Origin: Xanthomonas arboricola pv. populi
GTDB lineage: Bacteria; Pseudomonadota; Gammaproteobacteria; Xanthomonadales; Xanthomonadaceae
Length of the DNA: 64,000 nt
Reading direction: 5' to 3'
Assembly: GCF_002939945.1 (NCBI RefSeq)
Contig: NZ_MDEB01000001.1
Coordinates: 857,606-921,605, forward strand
The number at the start of each line of letters is the position of its first letter. Position 1 is the first letter of the stretch. The translations under genes and the position numbers were made by a program. Under the pieces are notes generated by a model. The model searched no databases. It had not been told where the DNA came from and was given only the letters and a program-made list of their open reading frames with translations. Shown here piece after piece: positions 8,898-18,659 of the stretch.

Positions 8898-10034
8898 ATG
8901 CGCTACGCGATCGTTACCGAAACCTATCCCCCCGAAGTCAACGGTGTTGCGCTGACCGTGCACGGGCTGGAAACCGGCCTGCGCGCACGCGGACACCAGG
9001 TGGACGTGGTGCGTCCACGGCAGAGCGGCGATACCGATGCGGCCGCGGCACTGCTGGTGCGCGGCGCATCGCTGCCGCGCTACCCGGGACTGAAATTCGG
9101 GCTACCGGCAACACAACGCCTGGTTCGTCATTGGCACATCACGCAACCGGATGCGGTCTATGTGGCCACGGAAGGCCCCTTGGGCTGGTCGGCGATGCGT
9201 GCGGCACGCCGACTGGGCATCCCGGTCGCGACCGGCTTCCACACACGTTTCGACGAATACTTGCCCGACTACGGTGCCGCCTGGCTGCAGGGCACCGCGT
9301 TGCGCTGGATGCGCCGCTTCCATAATCAGGCCGAGGCCACGCTGGTGCCCACGCGCGAGCTACAGCAATTCCTGCGCGACGGCGGCTTCGAGCGGGTGCA
9401 ACTGCTGGCGCGCGCGGTAGACAGCCAGCAGTTCGATCCGGCCCGACGCGATCCGGACTTGCGTGCCGAATGGGGCATCGAAGGCGAAGGCTTCGCCGCG
9501 ATCTATGTCGGACGTATCGCCAACGAAAAGAATCTGCCGCTGGCGATTCGCGCCTTCCGCAAGCTGCAGCAGATCCGGCCGAAGGCACGCTTCGTCTGGG
9601 TGGGCGATGGCCCGGCACGCGAAAAGATCGCGCACGAGAATCCGGATTTCATCTTCTGCGGCATCCAGCGCGGCGCGGCGCTGGCGCGCCACTTCGCCAG
9701 CGGCGATCTGTTCCTGTTCCCCAGCCGCAGCGAGACCTTCGGCAACGTGACCCTGGAGGCGATGGCCAGCGGTGTGGCCACCGTGGCCTTCGACTACGGC
9801 GCCGCGCGCGAGTATCTGCGCAGCGGTCACAGCGGTGCGGCAGTGGATGACGACGAAGCGTTCATCCAGGCCGCCGTCGCACTCACCGACGACGATGCGA
9901 TGCGCCAGCGCCTGGGGGCTGCGGCTGCGCAGGCGATGAAGAAACTGCATCCGGACACGGTGGTGTCCGACTTCGAGGCCTTGCTGATGGGTATCACCGC
10001 GACACGGGGGCGTTATGTCGGCAACGCGGCTTGA
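8898..10034 (+). CDS. GT4-family glycosyltransferase (SqdX/MgtA/Agt-like)
   Basis: A 378-residue retaining glycosyltransferase with two Rossmann domains. The N-terminus has ETYPPEVNGVA, a Gly-containing loop typical of the lipid-acting GT4 enzymes SQD2/SqdX, PimB and MgtA. The C-terminal domain has YVGRIANEKN and the E(x7)E motif in FPSRSETFGNVTLEAMASG. ATG at 8898 follows GGAG by seven bases. The next gene, a PAP2 phosphatase, overlaps its end by 20 bases. My inference is that it glycosylates a lipid such as diacylglycerol; acceptor and sugar cannot be read from sequence. It is not within a capsule or LPS cluster. Confidence 0.82.
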   Translation: MRYAIVTETYPPEVNGVALTVHGLETGLRARGHQVDVVRPRQSGDTDAAAALLVRGASLPRYPGLKFGLPATQRLVRHWHITQPDAVYVATEGPLGWSAMRAARRLGIPVATGFHTRFDEYLPDYGAAWLQGTALRWMRRFHNQAEATLVPTRELQQFLRDGGFERVQLLARAVDSQQFDPARRDPDLRAEWGIEGEGFAAIYVGRIANEKNLPLAIRAFRKLQQIRPKARFVWVGDGPAREKIAHENPDFIFCGIQRGAALARHFASGDLFLFPSRSETFGNVTLEAMASGVATVAFDYGAAREYLRSGHSGAAVDDDEAFIQAAVALTDDDAMRQRLGAAAAQAMKKLHPDTVVSDFEALLMGITATRGRYVGNAA

Positions 10035-10557
10035 GCTCCTGCGCGGTCGCGAGGCGCGCTGGTGCCGGCGCGCCAATCGCTGGTGCCGTCGCCACCCGGT
10101 GCGGCGCGCGTTCGCCACCATCAGCCGGCTCGGCGATGGCCTGTTCTGGTACAGCCTGATGGGCTTGTTGGTGCTGGCCGATGGCATGGATGGCGTCCGC
10201 GCATCTGCGCACATGGCCGCCACCGGTGTGCTCGCGCTGACCTTGTACAAGGCACTCAAACGCTGGACGCGTCGGCCGCGCCCGTATGCGGCCGATGTGC
10301 GCATCCGCGCCTGGGTGGCGCCGCTGGACGAATTCAGTTTCCCGTCCGGTCACACCTTGCATGCGGTGTCCTTCAGCATCGTGGCGTTGGCCTACTACCC
10401 GTGGCTGGCGCCCCTGCTGGTGCCGTTTTCGGCCGGCGTGGCGCTGTCGCGCGTGGTACTGGGCCTGCACTATCCCAGCGACGTGCTGGCTGCTACGGCG
10501 ATCGGCGCGGTGCTGGCCAGTCTGTCGCTGTGGGGATTGCCGGTGTTGTTGGGGTAA
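10015..10557 (+). CDS. PAP2-family membrane phosphatase
   Basis: A 180-residue integral membrane protein with the three PAP2 signatures in order: KRWTRRPRP (about 82-90), PSGH (about 110-113) and SRVVLGLHYPSD (about 144-155), whose two histidines and arginine form the catalytic centre. Hydrophobic helices lie between and after these motifs, placing the active site at the outer face of the inner membrane. The family dephosphorylates phosphatidic acid, undecaprenyl pyrophosphate or similar lipids. The start codon lies inside the glycosyltransferase gene (20-base overlap), indicating coupling and a shared lipid pathway. Confidence 0.87.
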   Translation: MSATRLELLRGREARWCRRANRWCRRHPVRRAFATISRLGDGLFWYSLMGLLVLADGMDGVRASAHMAATGVLALTLYKALKRWTRRPRPYAADVRIRAWVAPLDEFSFPSGHTLHAVSFSIVALAYYPWLAPLLVPFSAGVALSRVVLGLHYPSDVLAATAIGAVLASLSLWGLPVLLG

Positions 10558-10659
10558 AGCGTGAGATCTGCCATCGCCGCGCTTGCCTGACCAAGCCGAG
10601 GCCCTCGTCGCGCAGCCGGCCGTTCACCCGGCACTCGCGCCGCGATGAAACGCTCCACC

Positions 10660-10700
10660 GATTCCCGATTCCCGATTCCCCATTCGCGATTCCCGTCCCG
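10660..10700. repeat. Heptamer repeat block before lpxH
   Basis: About five copies of GATTCCC/CATTCCC variants in direct array, of the same family as the blocks at 8680-8819, ending 24 bases before the lpxH start. The array lies where the lpxH promoter would be expected. Confidence 0.7.
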
Positions 10701-10723
10701 CGCTGCCGCCGTACAATGGCGCA

Positions 10724-11467
10724 ATGACGACCCTGTTCATTTCCGACCTGCATCTGGATCCGGCCCGGCCGGCGATCACCGAGCTGTTTCTGGACTTCCT
10801 GCGCACGCAGGTGCCCGGTAGCGACGCGCTCTACATCCTCGGCGACCTGTTCGAAGCCTGGATCGGCGATGACACGCCATCGACCGCTGCCGATGCGGTG
10901 GCCGTGGCACTGCATGCGGTGGCCGATAGCGGCGTGCCGGTGTTCTTCATGCCGGGCAATCGCGACTTCCTGGTTGGCGAGGCGTACGCGCAACGTGCGG
11001 GTTTCCGCATCCTGCCCGATCCCACCGTGGTCGATTTGTACGGACACCAGACCTTGCTGATGCATGGCGACCTGCTGTGCACCGACGACACCGCCTACCA
11101 GGCATTCCGTGCGCAGACGCGTGATCCGGTCTTTCAGGCACAGTTCCTGGCGCAGCCGCTGGCCGCGCGGGTGGCCTTCGCACAACAGGCACGCGCTGCC
11201 AGCCAGGCGCGTCATGCAGAACTCAAGCAAGGCGACCAATCGCGCTTCGAGACCGTCACCGATGTCAGCCCGGCCGAAGTGGAGGCCACCTTCGTGCGGT
11301 ACGGTCTGGACCGCCTGATCCACGGCCATACCCATCGCCCTGCGATCCACACCCTGCAGGCCGGCGGCCAGACCTGCACACGCATCGTGCTGGGCGACTG
11401 GTATGAACAAGGCTCGGTGTTGCATGTGGATGCCGACGGTGCTTCGCTGGAGCAGCTGACGCTTTAA
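10724..11467 (+). CDS. lpxH: UDP-2,3-diacylglucosamine diphosphatase LpxH
   Basis: A 247-residue calcineurin-like metallophosphoesterase closely resembling E. coli LpxH. Metal-binding motifs are D8-x-H10, [11 protein letters not shown] (about 40-50), GNRD (about 80), MHGD (about 113) and IHGHTHRP (about 197). It hydrolyses UDP-2,3-diacylglucosamine to lipid X in lipid A synthesis at the inner membrane face. The [11 protein letters not shown] stretch separates it from the PlcP-type enzymes of phosphate-starved bacteria. It lies 166 bases after the PAP2 gene, with a repeat block between, and may have its own promoter. Confidence 0.95.
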   Translation: MTTLFISDLHLDPARPAITELFLDFLRTQVPGSDALYILGDLFEAWIGDDTPSTAADAVAVALHAVADSGVPVFFMPGNRDFLVGEAYAQRAGFRILPDPTVVDLYGHQTLLMHGDLLCTDDTAYQAFRAQTRDPVFQAQFLAQPLAARVAFAQQARAASQARHAELKQGDQSRFETVTDVSPAEVEATFVRYGLDRLIHGHTHRPAIHTLQAGGQTCTRIVLGDWYEQGSVLHVDADGASLEQLTL

Positions 11468-11731
11468 CGTAGCTGACAGCACATAGCGAGCAGCAGCCAG
11501 CTGGGCGCGGGCCGCTCGCTCGTAACCAGCTTGCAAGCGACTACCGCGATGGGCATCGGTCGCGCCTTCTGCAAGTGAGCGCCGCGGTTTCGACATCAGG
11601 CCTGCGCACGCTCGGCGTGCTGATCACGCCGGTAAAAAAACCCAGCTGGACGTATCGAAGCTCTGTCGGCAAGTGTGATCGCGCCAGCGTGCTGATACGC
11701 AACCACACAGTCCATGCAGCATCCAGAGGCA

Positions 11732-12151
11732 TCACTGCATGCTGCGCGCATGCTCGGCGTAATCGACAAAGTCGGCGTTGACCACGTCGTACCAGAGCAC
11801 CGTGCCATCGGCCTGCACGCGGAAACGATCGCGCACCGGGCTGGTCTGCGGGTCGCCGGGGCACTCGTTGCCATGCCGCTCGCGGACTGCAAATTCGAAA
11901 GCATCCGGCGTCGGCGCAGCGTCGTCTTCGGCGATGATGCTGATGCAGTTGTCCGGATAGAAGTGGTCGCCCTGCAGGCGGGTTTCCAGCACATGCAGCG
12001 CACGGGCCCGGGCATCGTTGCCGGTCGGCGCGGCCGGCGCGGACACGGCCGGTTTGGGTGGCGCAGGGGCTGGGTCGGCAGGTTGCTGTTTGCAGCCGGC
12101 AACTGCCAGCGCGGCCAGGCACAGCGCCGCGTAACGCAGGGACTTGGACAT
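11732..12151 (-). CDS. Small putative lipoprotein, unknown function
   Basis: A 139-residue protein with a lipoprotein signal: basic start, hydrophobic stretch and lipobox LAVAGC with Cys20 as the expected lipidated residue. A Pro/Ala-rich linker (about 24-50) leads to a small soluble domain with two further cysteines (in the DNC and NEC stretches) and many aromatic residues, perhaps a disulfide-stabilised fold. I recognise no family. ATG at 12151 was chosen over an upstream extension because it opens directly into the signal peptide. About 265 bases without any visible gene separate it from convergent lpxH. Confidence 0.75.
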   Translation of the reverse strand: MSKSLRYAALCLAALAVAGCKQQPADPAPAPPKPAVSAPAAPTGNDARARALHVLETRLQGDHFYPDNCISIIAEDDAAPTPDAFEFAVRERHGNECPGDPQTSPVRDRFRVQADGTVLWYDVVNADFVDYAEHARSMQ

Positions 12152-12286
12152 GGATGCTCCGCTCCGCAGGACACGCCGGCGACAACCGGCAGTGCCTCTA
12201 GTCTGCGCGATCGCTGCGCCTGCGTGTAGCGGCAAAGGCCCGGCACCTGCGGTACCGGGCCGACAGCGGAACGAGACGCGCGGTCC

Positions 12287-13540
12287 TCAGCGGAAGCCGG
12301 CGATGGTGGCCTTGGTATTGACCAGCACGCGCTGATTGTCGGCGGTGCTGGCATTGCCCATGGGCACGCCGTTGTAGCTGATGTTGGGGTTGGACCAGTA
12401 GTTCAGGCGTGGGCAGCCGCTGCTGCAGTCGTAGGCCATGATGGTGCGCCAGCTGTTGCCGTAGCGATAGCCGTGCCCGTAGGCGTAGGGCGAGGTGCTC
12501 GGGTCGTTGCTGGCGTCGTGACGGGCGCTCTGCAGATGGCCGATTTCATGCGCGAAGCTGTAATAGCCGGTGGCGCAATCCCAGTACACCGAGGCGAACG
12601 CGGTCGCGGCGGTGGAACCGATGCCCGATGCCAGGCCGCAGTAGCTGCTGTTGTTCAACACAATCACGCCCACATCGGCGGTGTAGGTGTTGCGGCTGGT
12701 GTGGATGCTGTCCATGTAGCCGTCGTTGGTCACGCGGAAGCGCTGCAGGTCGGTGGTGAAATCGCCGGTTTCGCTGTAGCTGGTGGTCTCGTAACGCGCC
12801 AGCTGCAAGGTGATGCCGACATTGCTGTTGATGTAGCCCTGGTTGGCCTCGGCCACTGCCAGTTGCACCAGCGACTGCATGTTGCCGCCGTAGGCGGTCA
12901 CCGCCTGATTGGTCGCCACCACCAGCACGCGGATGGTGGCCGGGCTGCCCGACGATGCGGCGGCCGCGGTGACGCGCCCGTCGCTGGGCATCTCGATCTT
13001 CGGCAACAGGCTGTATTCGGCCGGGTGCTCCTGCGGCAAGCGGCTTTCCTCCACCTGCACCAGCACATGACGGCCATCGGCAAGCGGGCGCAGCCGATAC
13101 AACTTGCCCGCGTAACGAATGGTGCCGGTGACGGTGTCGCCGCTGCGTACCAGGATGGCCGAGTTCAGCGGATCCACCCCCGACAGCGTGCGTGCACGGG
13201 TACCAGCGCGCGGGCCGAGATTGCCGTACCACACGCTATCGCCGCCTTCCAGGGCATCGACCTTGGCCTGGGTGGCGGTGATGGTCTGGCCGTCCAACTG
13301 AAGTTCCAGCAGCTTCTCCGAGGCGGTGACGGCATCGGCGTCGAGCTGGACCACCTGCGCGTTGGCGGTGGACGGTGCGCTGAGCAGACGCTGCAACGAG
13401 GGTTCGGCAATGGCCGTGGCGGTCGCGCTGCGGCTCAGCGCAGGGCCGGATTGATACAGCGGCTTGCCGGCAGCGGCGGCCGAACCGGCCAGACACATGG
13501 CGATCAGACCCACCGTGGTGCACATCGACTTCGACTTCAT
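12287..13540 (-). CDS. Secreted zinc metalloprotease, HExxHxxxxxH type (peptidyl-Asp protease-like)
   Basis: A 417-residue protein with a signal peptide (about residues 1-24), a propeptide-like region to about residue 195 and a C-terminal metzincin catalytic domain. The zinc motif HEIGHLQSARHD places H331, E332, H335 and H341, and a Met-turn follows in TIMAYDC (about 385). Several cysteines in the catalytic domain suggest disulfides. The motif resembles family M72 peptidyl-Asp metalloendopeptidase, which Xanthomonas and Pseudomonas secrete. ATG at 13540 is chosen because AAGGAG lies nine bases upstream; the reading from 13561 has none. It probably acts extracellularly after type II secretion. 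Confidence 0.85.
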   Translation of the reverse strand: MKSKSMCTTVGLIAMCLAGSAAAAGKPLYQSGPALSRSATATAIAEPSLQRLLSAPSTANAQVVQLDADAVTASEKLLELQLDGQTITATQAKVDALEGGDSVWYGNLGPRAGTRARTLSGVDPLNSAILVRSGDTVTGTIRYAGKLYRLRPLADGRHVLVQVEESRLPQEHPAEYSLLPKIEMPSDGRVTAAAASSGSPATIRVLVVATNQAVTAYGGNMQSLVQLAVAEANQGYINSNVGITLQLARYETTSYSETGDFTTDLQRFRVTNDGYMDSIHTSRNTYTADVGVIVLNNSSYCGLASGIGSTAATAFASVYWDCATGYYSFAHEIGHLQSARHDASNDPSTSPYAYGHGYRYGNSWRTIMAYDCSSGCPRLNYWSNPNISYNGVPMGNASTADNQRVLVNTKATIAGFR

Positions 13541-13986
13541 CGCCTCTCTCTCCTTAGACATGGAAGTAACGGATGTGAAACACCGGGCCCCTGCCCCCGG
13601 GACGCCATTAAGGCGCGCGGGGCCGTACCGATTGCAAGTTGTTACAAAAGAAAATTACAGTTTTGTGATGCCTGCCGTTGAATGGATGCGATTCCGGCAG
13701 CTGCGCGGGAGGACCCAGCGCACAGTCCGGTGGTCGAAGGGGCGTTGCCGCGCAGGTGGCCTGTTGCGTCTGGCGGCAACCGGGCGCGGGCACGACGTCA
13801 TGACGAAGGGCCGCGATGCGCGTCGATCTAACGCGCTGCAATCGTTCCGCCACGCACTGAGTTCATCGCTCACGAGCGACGCTGCGAACGCGCATCGCGG
13901 CGTCGGTACGGGCGATTCGATCTGCAAGCAAGCGGTGATCGACAAATCGCCCACTACAGGCCGCCCACGCACCCACCACCGATTGC
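13541..13986. other. Intergenic spacer between metalloprotease and DUF455 gene
   Basis: A 446-base spacer. The part at about 13635-13670 is markedly A/T-richer than its surroundings and lies about 100 bases upstream of the protease start, so it probably holds the protease promoter. The remainder has no credible gene. Confidence 0.5.
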
Positions 13987-14799
13987 TCAGCCGGCCTGCT
14001 CCACCAGATCGGCCAGTTCTTGCTCATCGAAGCCGGCAAGCAGCCGCGCCTGCAGATTGAACGGCCCATGCAGATAACCGTTGGCGTACTCGTGCAGCAG
14101 CGCCTTGAAGCGCGCGCGCGGCTCGATGCCCGCCTGCGCGCAATACCAGCGGTACCAGCGCGAGCCGGCCGCCACATGCGCCACTTCTTCGCGCAGGATG
14201 GTGTCCAGCACCTCGGCAGTGGCGGTATCGCCGAGCGAGCGCAGTTTGACGATCATCGCCGGTGTCACATCCAGCCCACGCGCTTCCAGCACGCGCGGCA
14301 CCAACGCCATGCGTGCCAGGCCGTCGTGCGCGGTTTTCTCGCACATTTCCCACAGGCCGTTGTGCGCGGCGAAGTCGCCGTAGTCGTGGTCGTGTGCGTG
14401 CAAGCGTGCGCGCAGCAGCATGAAGTGGCGCGATTCGTCGTCGGCCACGCCAACCCAGTCGGCATAGAACGCCGCCGGCAACCCACGGAAGCGGTACACC
14501 GCATCCCAGGCCAGGTCGATGGCGTTGAGTTCGATATGTGCAATGGCGTGGATGAAGGCGGCACGGCCTTCCAAGCTGCCAAGCCCACGCCGCGGCACCT
14601 GCCGCGGATGCACCAGCACCGGGCTTGCGGGTCGGCCGGGCATGCGGATCGGCTCCGGTGGCGCTGCCTGCGGCGGTGGCGGCGGCAGGGTGCCGGCGCG
14701 GAGCGCGGCCGCATGTCGCTGCGTCAACGCGACCTTCTCCAGCGGATCGGCCGCTTGCAGGCAGGCGTATGCGGCTTGCAGAAGATCCATCGTGTCCAT
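13987..14799 (-). CDS. Ferritin-like DUF455 family protein
   Basis: A 270-residue protein of the DUF455 ferritin-like group (COG2833). Candidate di-iron ligands appear in helical repeats: HIELNAIDLAWD, DDESRHF and EEVAHV, spaced as in a four-helix ferritin-like bundle. A Pro-rich loop near residue 40 separates a short N-terminal helical part. ATG at 14799 or 14790 is possible; the reading from 14967 has no ribosome site and an unlike N-terminus. The function in bacteria is uncertain; the fold is shared with tRNA-modifying MiaE-type diiron enzymes. It lies 260 bases downstream of purF on the same strand. Confidence 0.82.
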   Translation of the reverse strand: MDTMDLLQAAYACLQAADPLEKVALTQRHAAALRAGTLPPPPPQAAPPEPIRMPGRPASPVLVHPRQVPRRGLGSLEGRAAFIHAIAHIELNAIDLAWDAVYRFRGLPAAFYADWVGVADDESRHFMLLRARLHAHDHDYGDFAAHNGLWEMCEKTAHDGLARMALVPRVLEARGLDVTPAMIVKLRSLGDTATAEVLDTILREEVAHVAAGSRWYRWYCAQAGIEPRARFKALLHEYANGYLHGPFNLQARLLAGFDEQELADLVEQAG

Positions 14800-15058
14800 C
14801 ACTCCGTCGTTGCAATAAGCCGCAGGACCGACAACTTGCGCTTCGATCTGCAGCGGCGATCCAGACCACCACCCAGCCGTTGCCCGTTCGGTCTGCAAAC
14901 CTGCATAGCGGCTGGCGGCACTATCGAACCAGCGCGGCGCAACCGCTTGTCGACCGGCAGCAATCAAATAGCACGATCACCACCCAGGTAACCCTGCGTG
15001 GCACAGTGACTCTAGGCCACGCCTGGATAGCGCCGAGCTACAGCGCTACCGCATGCCC

Positions 15059-16525
15059 TCACGCGCGGCGACGCTTCTTGGCATCGTCCGAGCGCAATTG
15101 CTGGATGCGTTCGAAATAGCCCGGCTCGATGCCGGTGATGTACTCGCCGTTGAAGCACGAGGAATCGAACTGCTGGATGTCCGGGTTGCCTTCGCGCACC
15201 GCCACTTCCAGGTCTTCCAGATCCTGGTAGATCAGCCAGTCGCAGCCCAGGAATTCCTGGATTTCCAGCTCGCTGCGGCCATGCGCGATGAGTTCTTCGG
15301 CCGCCGGCATGTCGATACCGTAGATATTGGGGTAACGCACCGGCGGCGCGGCCGAGGCCAGATACACCTTGCGCGCCCCGGCATCGCGCGCCATCTGCAC
15401 GATCTGCCGGCTGGTGGTGCCGCGCACGATCGAATCGTCGACCAGCAGCACCACGCGGTTGCGGAATTCCAGGTGGATCGGATTGAGCTTGCGCCGCACC
15501 GATTTCTGCCGCTCGCCCTGCCCCGGCATGATGAAGGTCCGGCCCACGTAGCGATTCTTGACGAAGCCCTCGCGGTACTTCACCCCGAGCACGTTGGACA
15601 TCTCCAGCGCCACATCGCGCGAGGTGTCCGGGATCGGAATGATGGTGTCGATATCGTGGTCCGGGCGCAGCCGCAGGATCTTCTCGCCCAGCTTCAGGCC
15701 CATGCGCATGCGCGCCTTGTGCACCGAGATGTTGTCGATCATCGAATCGGGACGCGCGAAGTACACGTACTCGAAGATGCACGGCGCGTTGACGGTCGGC
15801 GCGGCGCAGACTTCCGAAAACAGCTCGCCGCGCGCGGTGATCACCATCGCCTCGCCGGGGCGCACGTCGCGCACGCGCTGGTAGCCGAGGATGTCCAGCG
15901 CGGCCGATTCGGAGGAGACGATGTATTCGGTGCCTTCGGCATGCTCGCGCTTGCCCAGCACCAGCGGACGGATGCCGTGCGGGTCGCGGAAGGCCACCAG
16001 GCCCAGGCCCAGCACCACGCTGACCACCGCATAGCCGCCCTTGCAGCGGCGGTGCACACCGGCCACCGCACGGATCGCCGCCTCGGGGGTGAGCATGCGC
16101 TGCGCGTCCAGCTCGTAGGCGAACACGTTCAGCAGCACTTCGCTGTCCGAATCGGTGTTGATGTTGCGGCGGTCGGCTTCGAACACCTGCTGGCGCAAGG
16201 CCTCGGTGTTGATCAGGTTGCCGTTGTGCGCCAGCGCGATGCCGTAGGGCGAGTTGACGTAGAACGGCTGCGCCTCGTCCATGCCTTCCGAGCCTGCGGT
16301 CGGATAGCGACAATGCGCGATGCCGACGCGGCCTTCCAGCACCGCCATCTTCTTTTCGTCGAAGACATCGCGCACCAGCCCGTTGGCTTTTTGCACGCGC
16401 AAGCGCGTGCCGTCTGCGGTGGCGATGCCTGCGGCGTCCTGCCCACGATGCTGCAGGACGGTCAGGCCGTCATACAGCTGCCCGGCGACGTTCTGGTTGC
16501 CGACAATACCGACGATGCCACACAT
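15059..16525 (-). CDS. purF: Amidophosphoribosyltransferase
   Basis: A 488-residue glutamine PRPP amidotransferase, first step of purine synthesis. The class II glutaminase domain starts [10 protein letters not shown]2 becomes the N-terminal nucleophile. [10 protein letters not shown] follows near residue 26. The phosphoribosyltransferase domain has the PRPP loop [13 protein letters not shown] near residue 362. It is the last gene of the conserved gammaproteobacterial folC-dedD-cvpA-purF series, 30 bases after cvpA. Confidence 0.97.
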   Translation of the reverse strand: MCGIVGIVGNQNVAGQLYDGLTVLQHRGQDAAGIATADGTRLRVQKANGLVRDVFDEKKMAVLEGRVGIAHCRYPTAGSEGMDEAQPFYVNSPYGIALAHNGNLINTEALRQQVFEADRRNINTDSDSEVLLNVFAYELDAQRMLTPEAAIRAVAGVHRRCKGGYAVVSVVLGLGLVAFRDPHGIRPLVLGKREHAEGTEYIVSSESAALDILGYQRVRDVRPGEAMVITARGELFSEVCAAPTVNAPCIFEYVYFARPDSMIDNISVHKARMRMGLKLGEKILRLRPDHDIDTIIPIPDTSRDVALEMSNVLGVKYREGFVKNRYVGRTFIMPGQGERQKSVRRKLNPIHLEFRNRVVLLVDDSIVRGTTSRQIVQMARDAGARKVYLASAAPPVRYPNIYGIDMPAAEELIAHGRSELEIQEFLGCDWLIYQDLEDLEVAVREGNPDIQQFDSSCFNGEYITGIEPGYFERIQQLRSDDAKKRRRA

Positions 16526-16555
16526 GGTGCGCGTTCTCCGCTACGGCTTGCGCCG

Positions 16556-17302
16556 TTACTGTGAAGGGGGCCGTGCCTGGCCTTGGGACTCGACCCGAGC
16601 CGGGTCGCTTTCTCCGCCGCGAACCTGCGCCGGATCGATATTGGCCGGCATCGCCTGCGCCGGATCGCGTCCGTCGCTGGCGGCTTTACCGGGTTGCCCG
16701 AGCGCACGCGTGATGGTGTCGCTCAGACCGGACCCGGACAGCGCCTTGCCCAGATCCGTATTATCGCCTGCCGAAGGCAACTTCCCCAACTCCGTTGGCA
16801 AGTTGCCGAGTTCCATCGATGGCATGTCCATCGACGGCATCCGCCAGGCCGGCAGTTGCGCCCGCATCCAGCTCGCGCCCGGCGACAGCATCGGCATCAG
16901 CAGCGACTGGCGCCAGGACGGCTCGCGCGGCAGCGGCGTGAAGCTCATCAGCAGCACCAGCACGCTGGCCAGAAAAGCCCCGCGCACTAAACCCAGGCCG
17001 AACCCGAGCATGCGGTCCATGCCGCCCAGGCGCACCGCGTCCACGCCGGCGCGGATCACCATGCCGATCACCGCCACGGTGATCAGCACGCCGACGAACA
17101 CCATCGCGTAGCCGCCGAACGATTCGGTGGCAGAGGGATGCTTGCCGTCGGCGATCCAGCGCGCGGCCGGGCCGCCGAACTGGAACGTCGCCCAGCCGGC
17201 CAGCAACCACGACAGCGTGCCGACCACGATCGCGACAAACCCGCGCAGCAGGCCCAACAGGGCCGACACCAGGATGATGACGCCCAGCACCATGTCGATC
17301 AT
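16556..17302 (-). CDS. cvpA: CvpA family membrane protein
   Basis: A 248-residue protein with four hydrophobic helices in the first 135 residues (Colicin V production domain) and a long Met/Pro/Gly-rich hydrophilic tail that is not part of the family domain. ATG at 17302 gives the standard start and has GGAG nine bases upstream. CvpA of E. coli is needed for colicin V export and resistance to bile and envelope stress; its biochemical role is unsettled. It lies between dedD and purF, as in most gammaproteobacteria. Confidence 0.88.
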   Translation of the reverse strand: MIDMVLGVIILVSALLGLLRGFVAIVVGTLSWLLAGWATFQFGGPAARWIADGKHPSATESFGGYAMVFVGVLITVAVIGMVIRAGVDAVRLGGMDRMLGFGLGLVRGAFLASVLVLLMSFTPLPREPSWRQSLLMPMLSPGASWMRAQLPAWRMPSMDMPSMELGNLPTELGKLPSAGDNTDLGKALSGSGLSDTITRALGQPGKAASDGRDPAQAMPANIDPAQVRGGESDPARVESQGQARPPSQ

Positions 17303-17526
17303 TGCCCACTTCTCCGCGCGGCGCGCGCGCTGCTGGTCCAACCTGGCTCGGTGTTCATTGCGCTCCCCTCCATGGGTGTGAGGCGATCAGGAAATCCGCT
17401 CGTCGCTGGCGATACCACGCAAGCGGCGATCAGGCGGGCTGCGGACGAGCCGCACTGCGCGTAGCGAACCAGCCGGCATGCCGATCTCCGGCATGCCGCG
17501 CGCCCGCCGGTTGGCGGCGCCGTGGT

Positions 17527-18600
17527 TTACGGATGCGGACGCACCATGCCGGAAATGCCAACCTTGGCCGCCACCTGCGCACGCAGCTGTTCGGCATCGC
17601 CACGGTTGGCCACCGGGCCGACCCGCACACGGTTGAGCGCGCCCTTGTCGGTACGCACCTGTTCGACGAAAGCACTGAATCCGGCGGCACGCACGCGGTC
17701 GCGCAAGGCGTCGGCGTCTTCGGCGCGACCGAAGGCGCCCAGCTGCACCGCAAAGCCGACCGAACTGGCCGCAGGTGCTGCCGGCGCGGCGGGCGCCGCG
17801 ACGACCGGCTTGGCGGGCTCGGGCTTGGCCGGCTCCGTTTTCGCCACCTCCGGCCTGGCCGGAGCAGGCTTGGGCGCTTCGGCCGGCTTGGGCGCGGCGG
17901 CCACAGGCTTGGCCGGCTCCGGCGGCAGGCTTTCGGTCTTGGTCGGCGCGGCGGTGCTGACGGCGGCCACGCTGCTGTTTGGCTTGGCAGCCGGCGCGGG
18001 CGCAGGCGCCGGTGTGCTGGCTGCAGGCGCCGGCGCTGCGGCATTGGCATCCAGCGTCACCACCTGGGCGTTGACGTCGCTGCGCACCTTCACCGCCTGC
18101 AGGCGCGCCGATTCGGCCTGGGCCTGATCGGCATACGGCCCCACGCGCACGCGCCAGGCCGGGCGGCCGTTGATCTGGGTCTTTTCGCTGAAGCCGGGCA
18201 GCTGCGCCTGCTTGAGCCGCGCCAGCACCGCGTCGGCATCGGCGCTGGTGGCGTAGGCGCCGAAGTTGACCGCGTAGTTGCCGGCCGCCACGTCAGGCGC
18301 CGATGGCGCGCTGGACGGGTTGGCCAGATCGGCCGCATCCGGGTTGTCCTGCACAGTGGCCGGCGCAGTGGCGGCGCCGTGCATGCCCAGCGCGCCACCG
18401 GCTGGCGCATCGCCCGGCGTGACCAGCGGCAATTCGCGGGTTTCGAACTCGCCATTGGCCGGTGCGGCAGGTGCCTCCAGCGGCACATCGGCCACGCCGC
18501 TCGACGGCGCAGGGCCCTTGACCAGCATCGGCAGGAAGATCACGGCAAGCGCCACCAGAACGATGGCGCCGATCAGTCGCTGTTTCAGAGCAGTATCCAC
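17527..18600 (-). CDS. dedD: SPOR-domain cell division protein DedD-like
   Basis: A 357-residue bitopic inner membrane protein. One transmembrane helix (about residues 8-27) is followed by a periplasmic region with two SPOR-type modules, about 110-175 and about 280-355, separated by a long Ala/Pro/Lys-Glu-rich linker of low complexity (about 180-275). SPOR domains bind denuded septal peptidoglycan. E. coli DedD has one SPOR domain, so the double arrangement is longer than usual. The start is GTG at 18600. The gene is between folC and cvpA. Confidence 0.87.
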   Translation of the reverse strand: MDTALKQRLIGAIVLVALAVIFLPMLVKGPAPSSGVADVPLEAPAAPANGEFETRELPLVTPGDAPAGGALGMHGAATAPATVQDNPDAADLANPSSAPSAPDVAAGNYAVNFGAYATSADADAVLARLKQAQLPGFSEKTQINGRPAWRVRVGPYADQAQAESARLQAVKVRSDVNAQVVTLDANAAAPAPAASTPAPAPAPAAKPNSSVAAVSTAAPTKTESLPPEPAKPVAAAPKPAEAPKPAPARPEVAKTEPAKPEPAKPVVAAPAAPAAPAASSVGFAVQLGAFGRAEDADALRDRVRAAGFSAFVEQVRTDKGALNRVRVGPVANRGDAEQLRAQVAAKVGISGMVRPHP

Positions 18601-18659
18601 GTAAAGAGACGAGAGGCGGCGTGGCGGGGTGCCGCGGCGATTATAAGGCCGCAGCCGGG

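Noticed and set aside
10724..11467. Reading lpxH as a PlcP-type phospholipase of the phosphate-starvation pathway
   Set aside because: The [17 protein letters not shown] and IHGHTHRP segments match genuine LpxH of E. coli closely.
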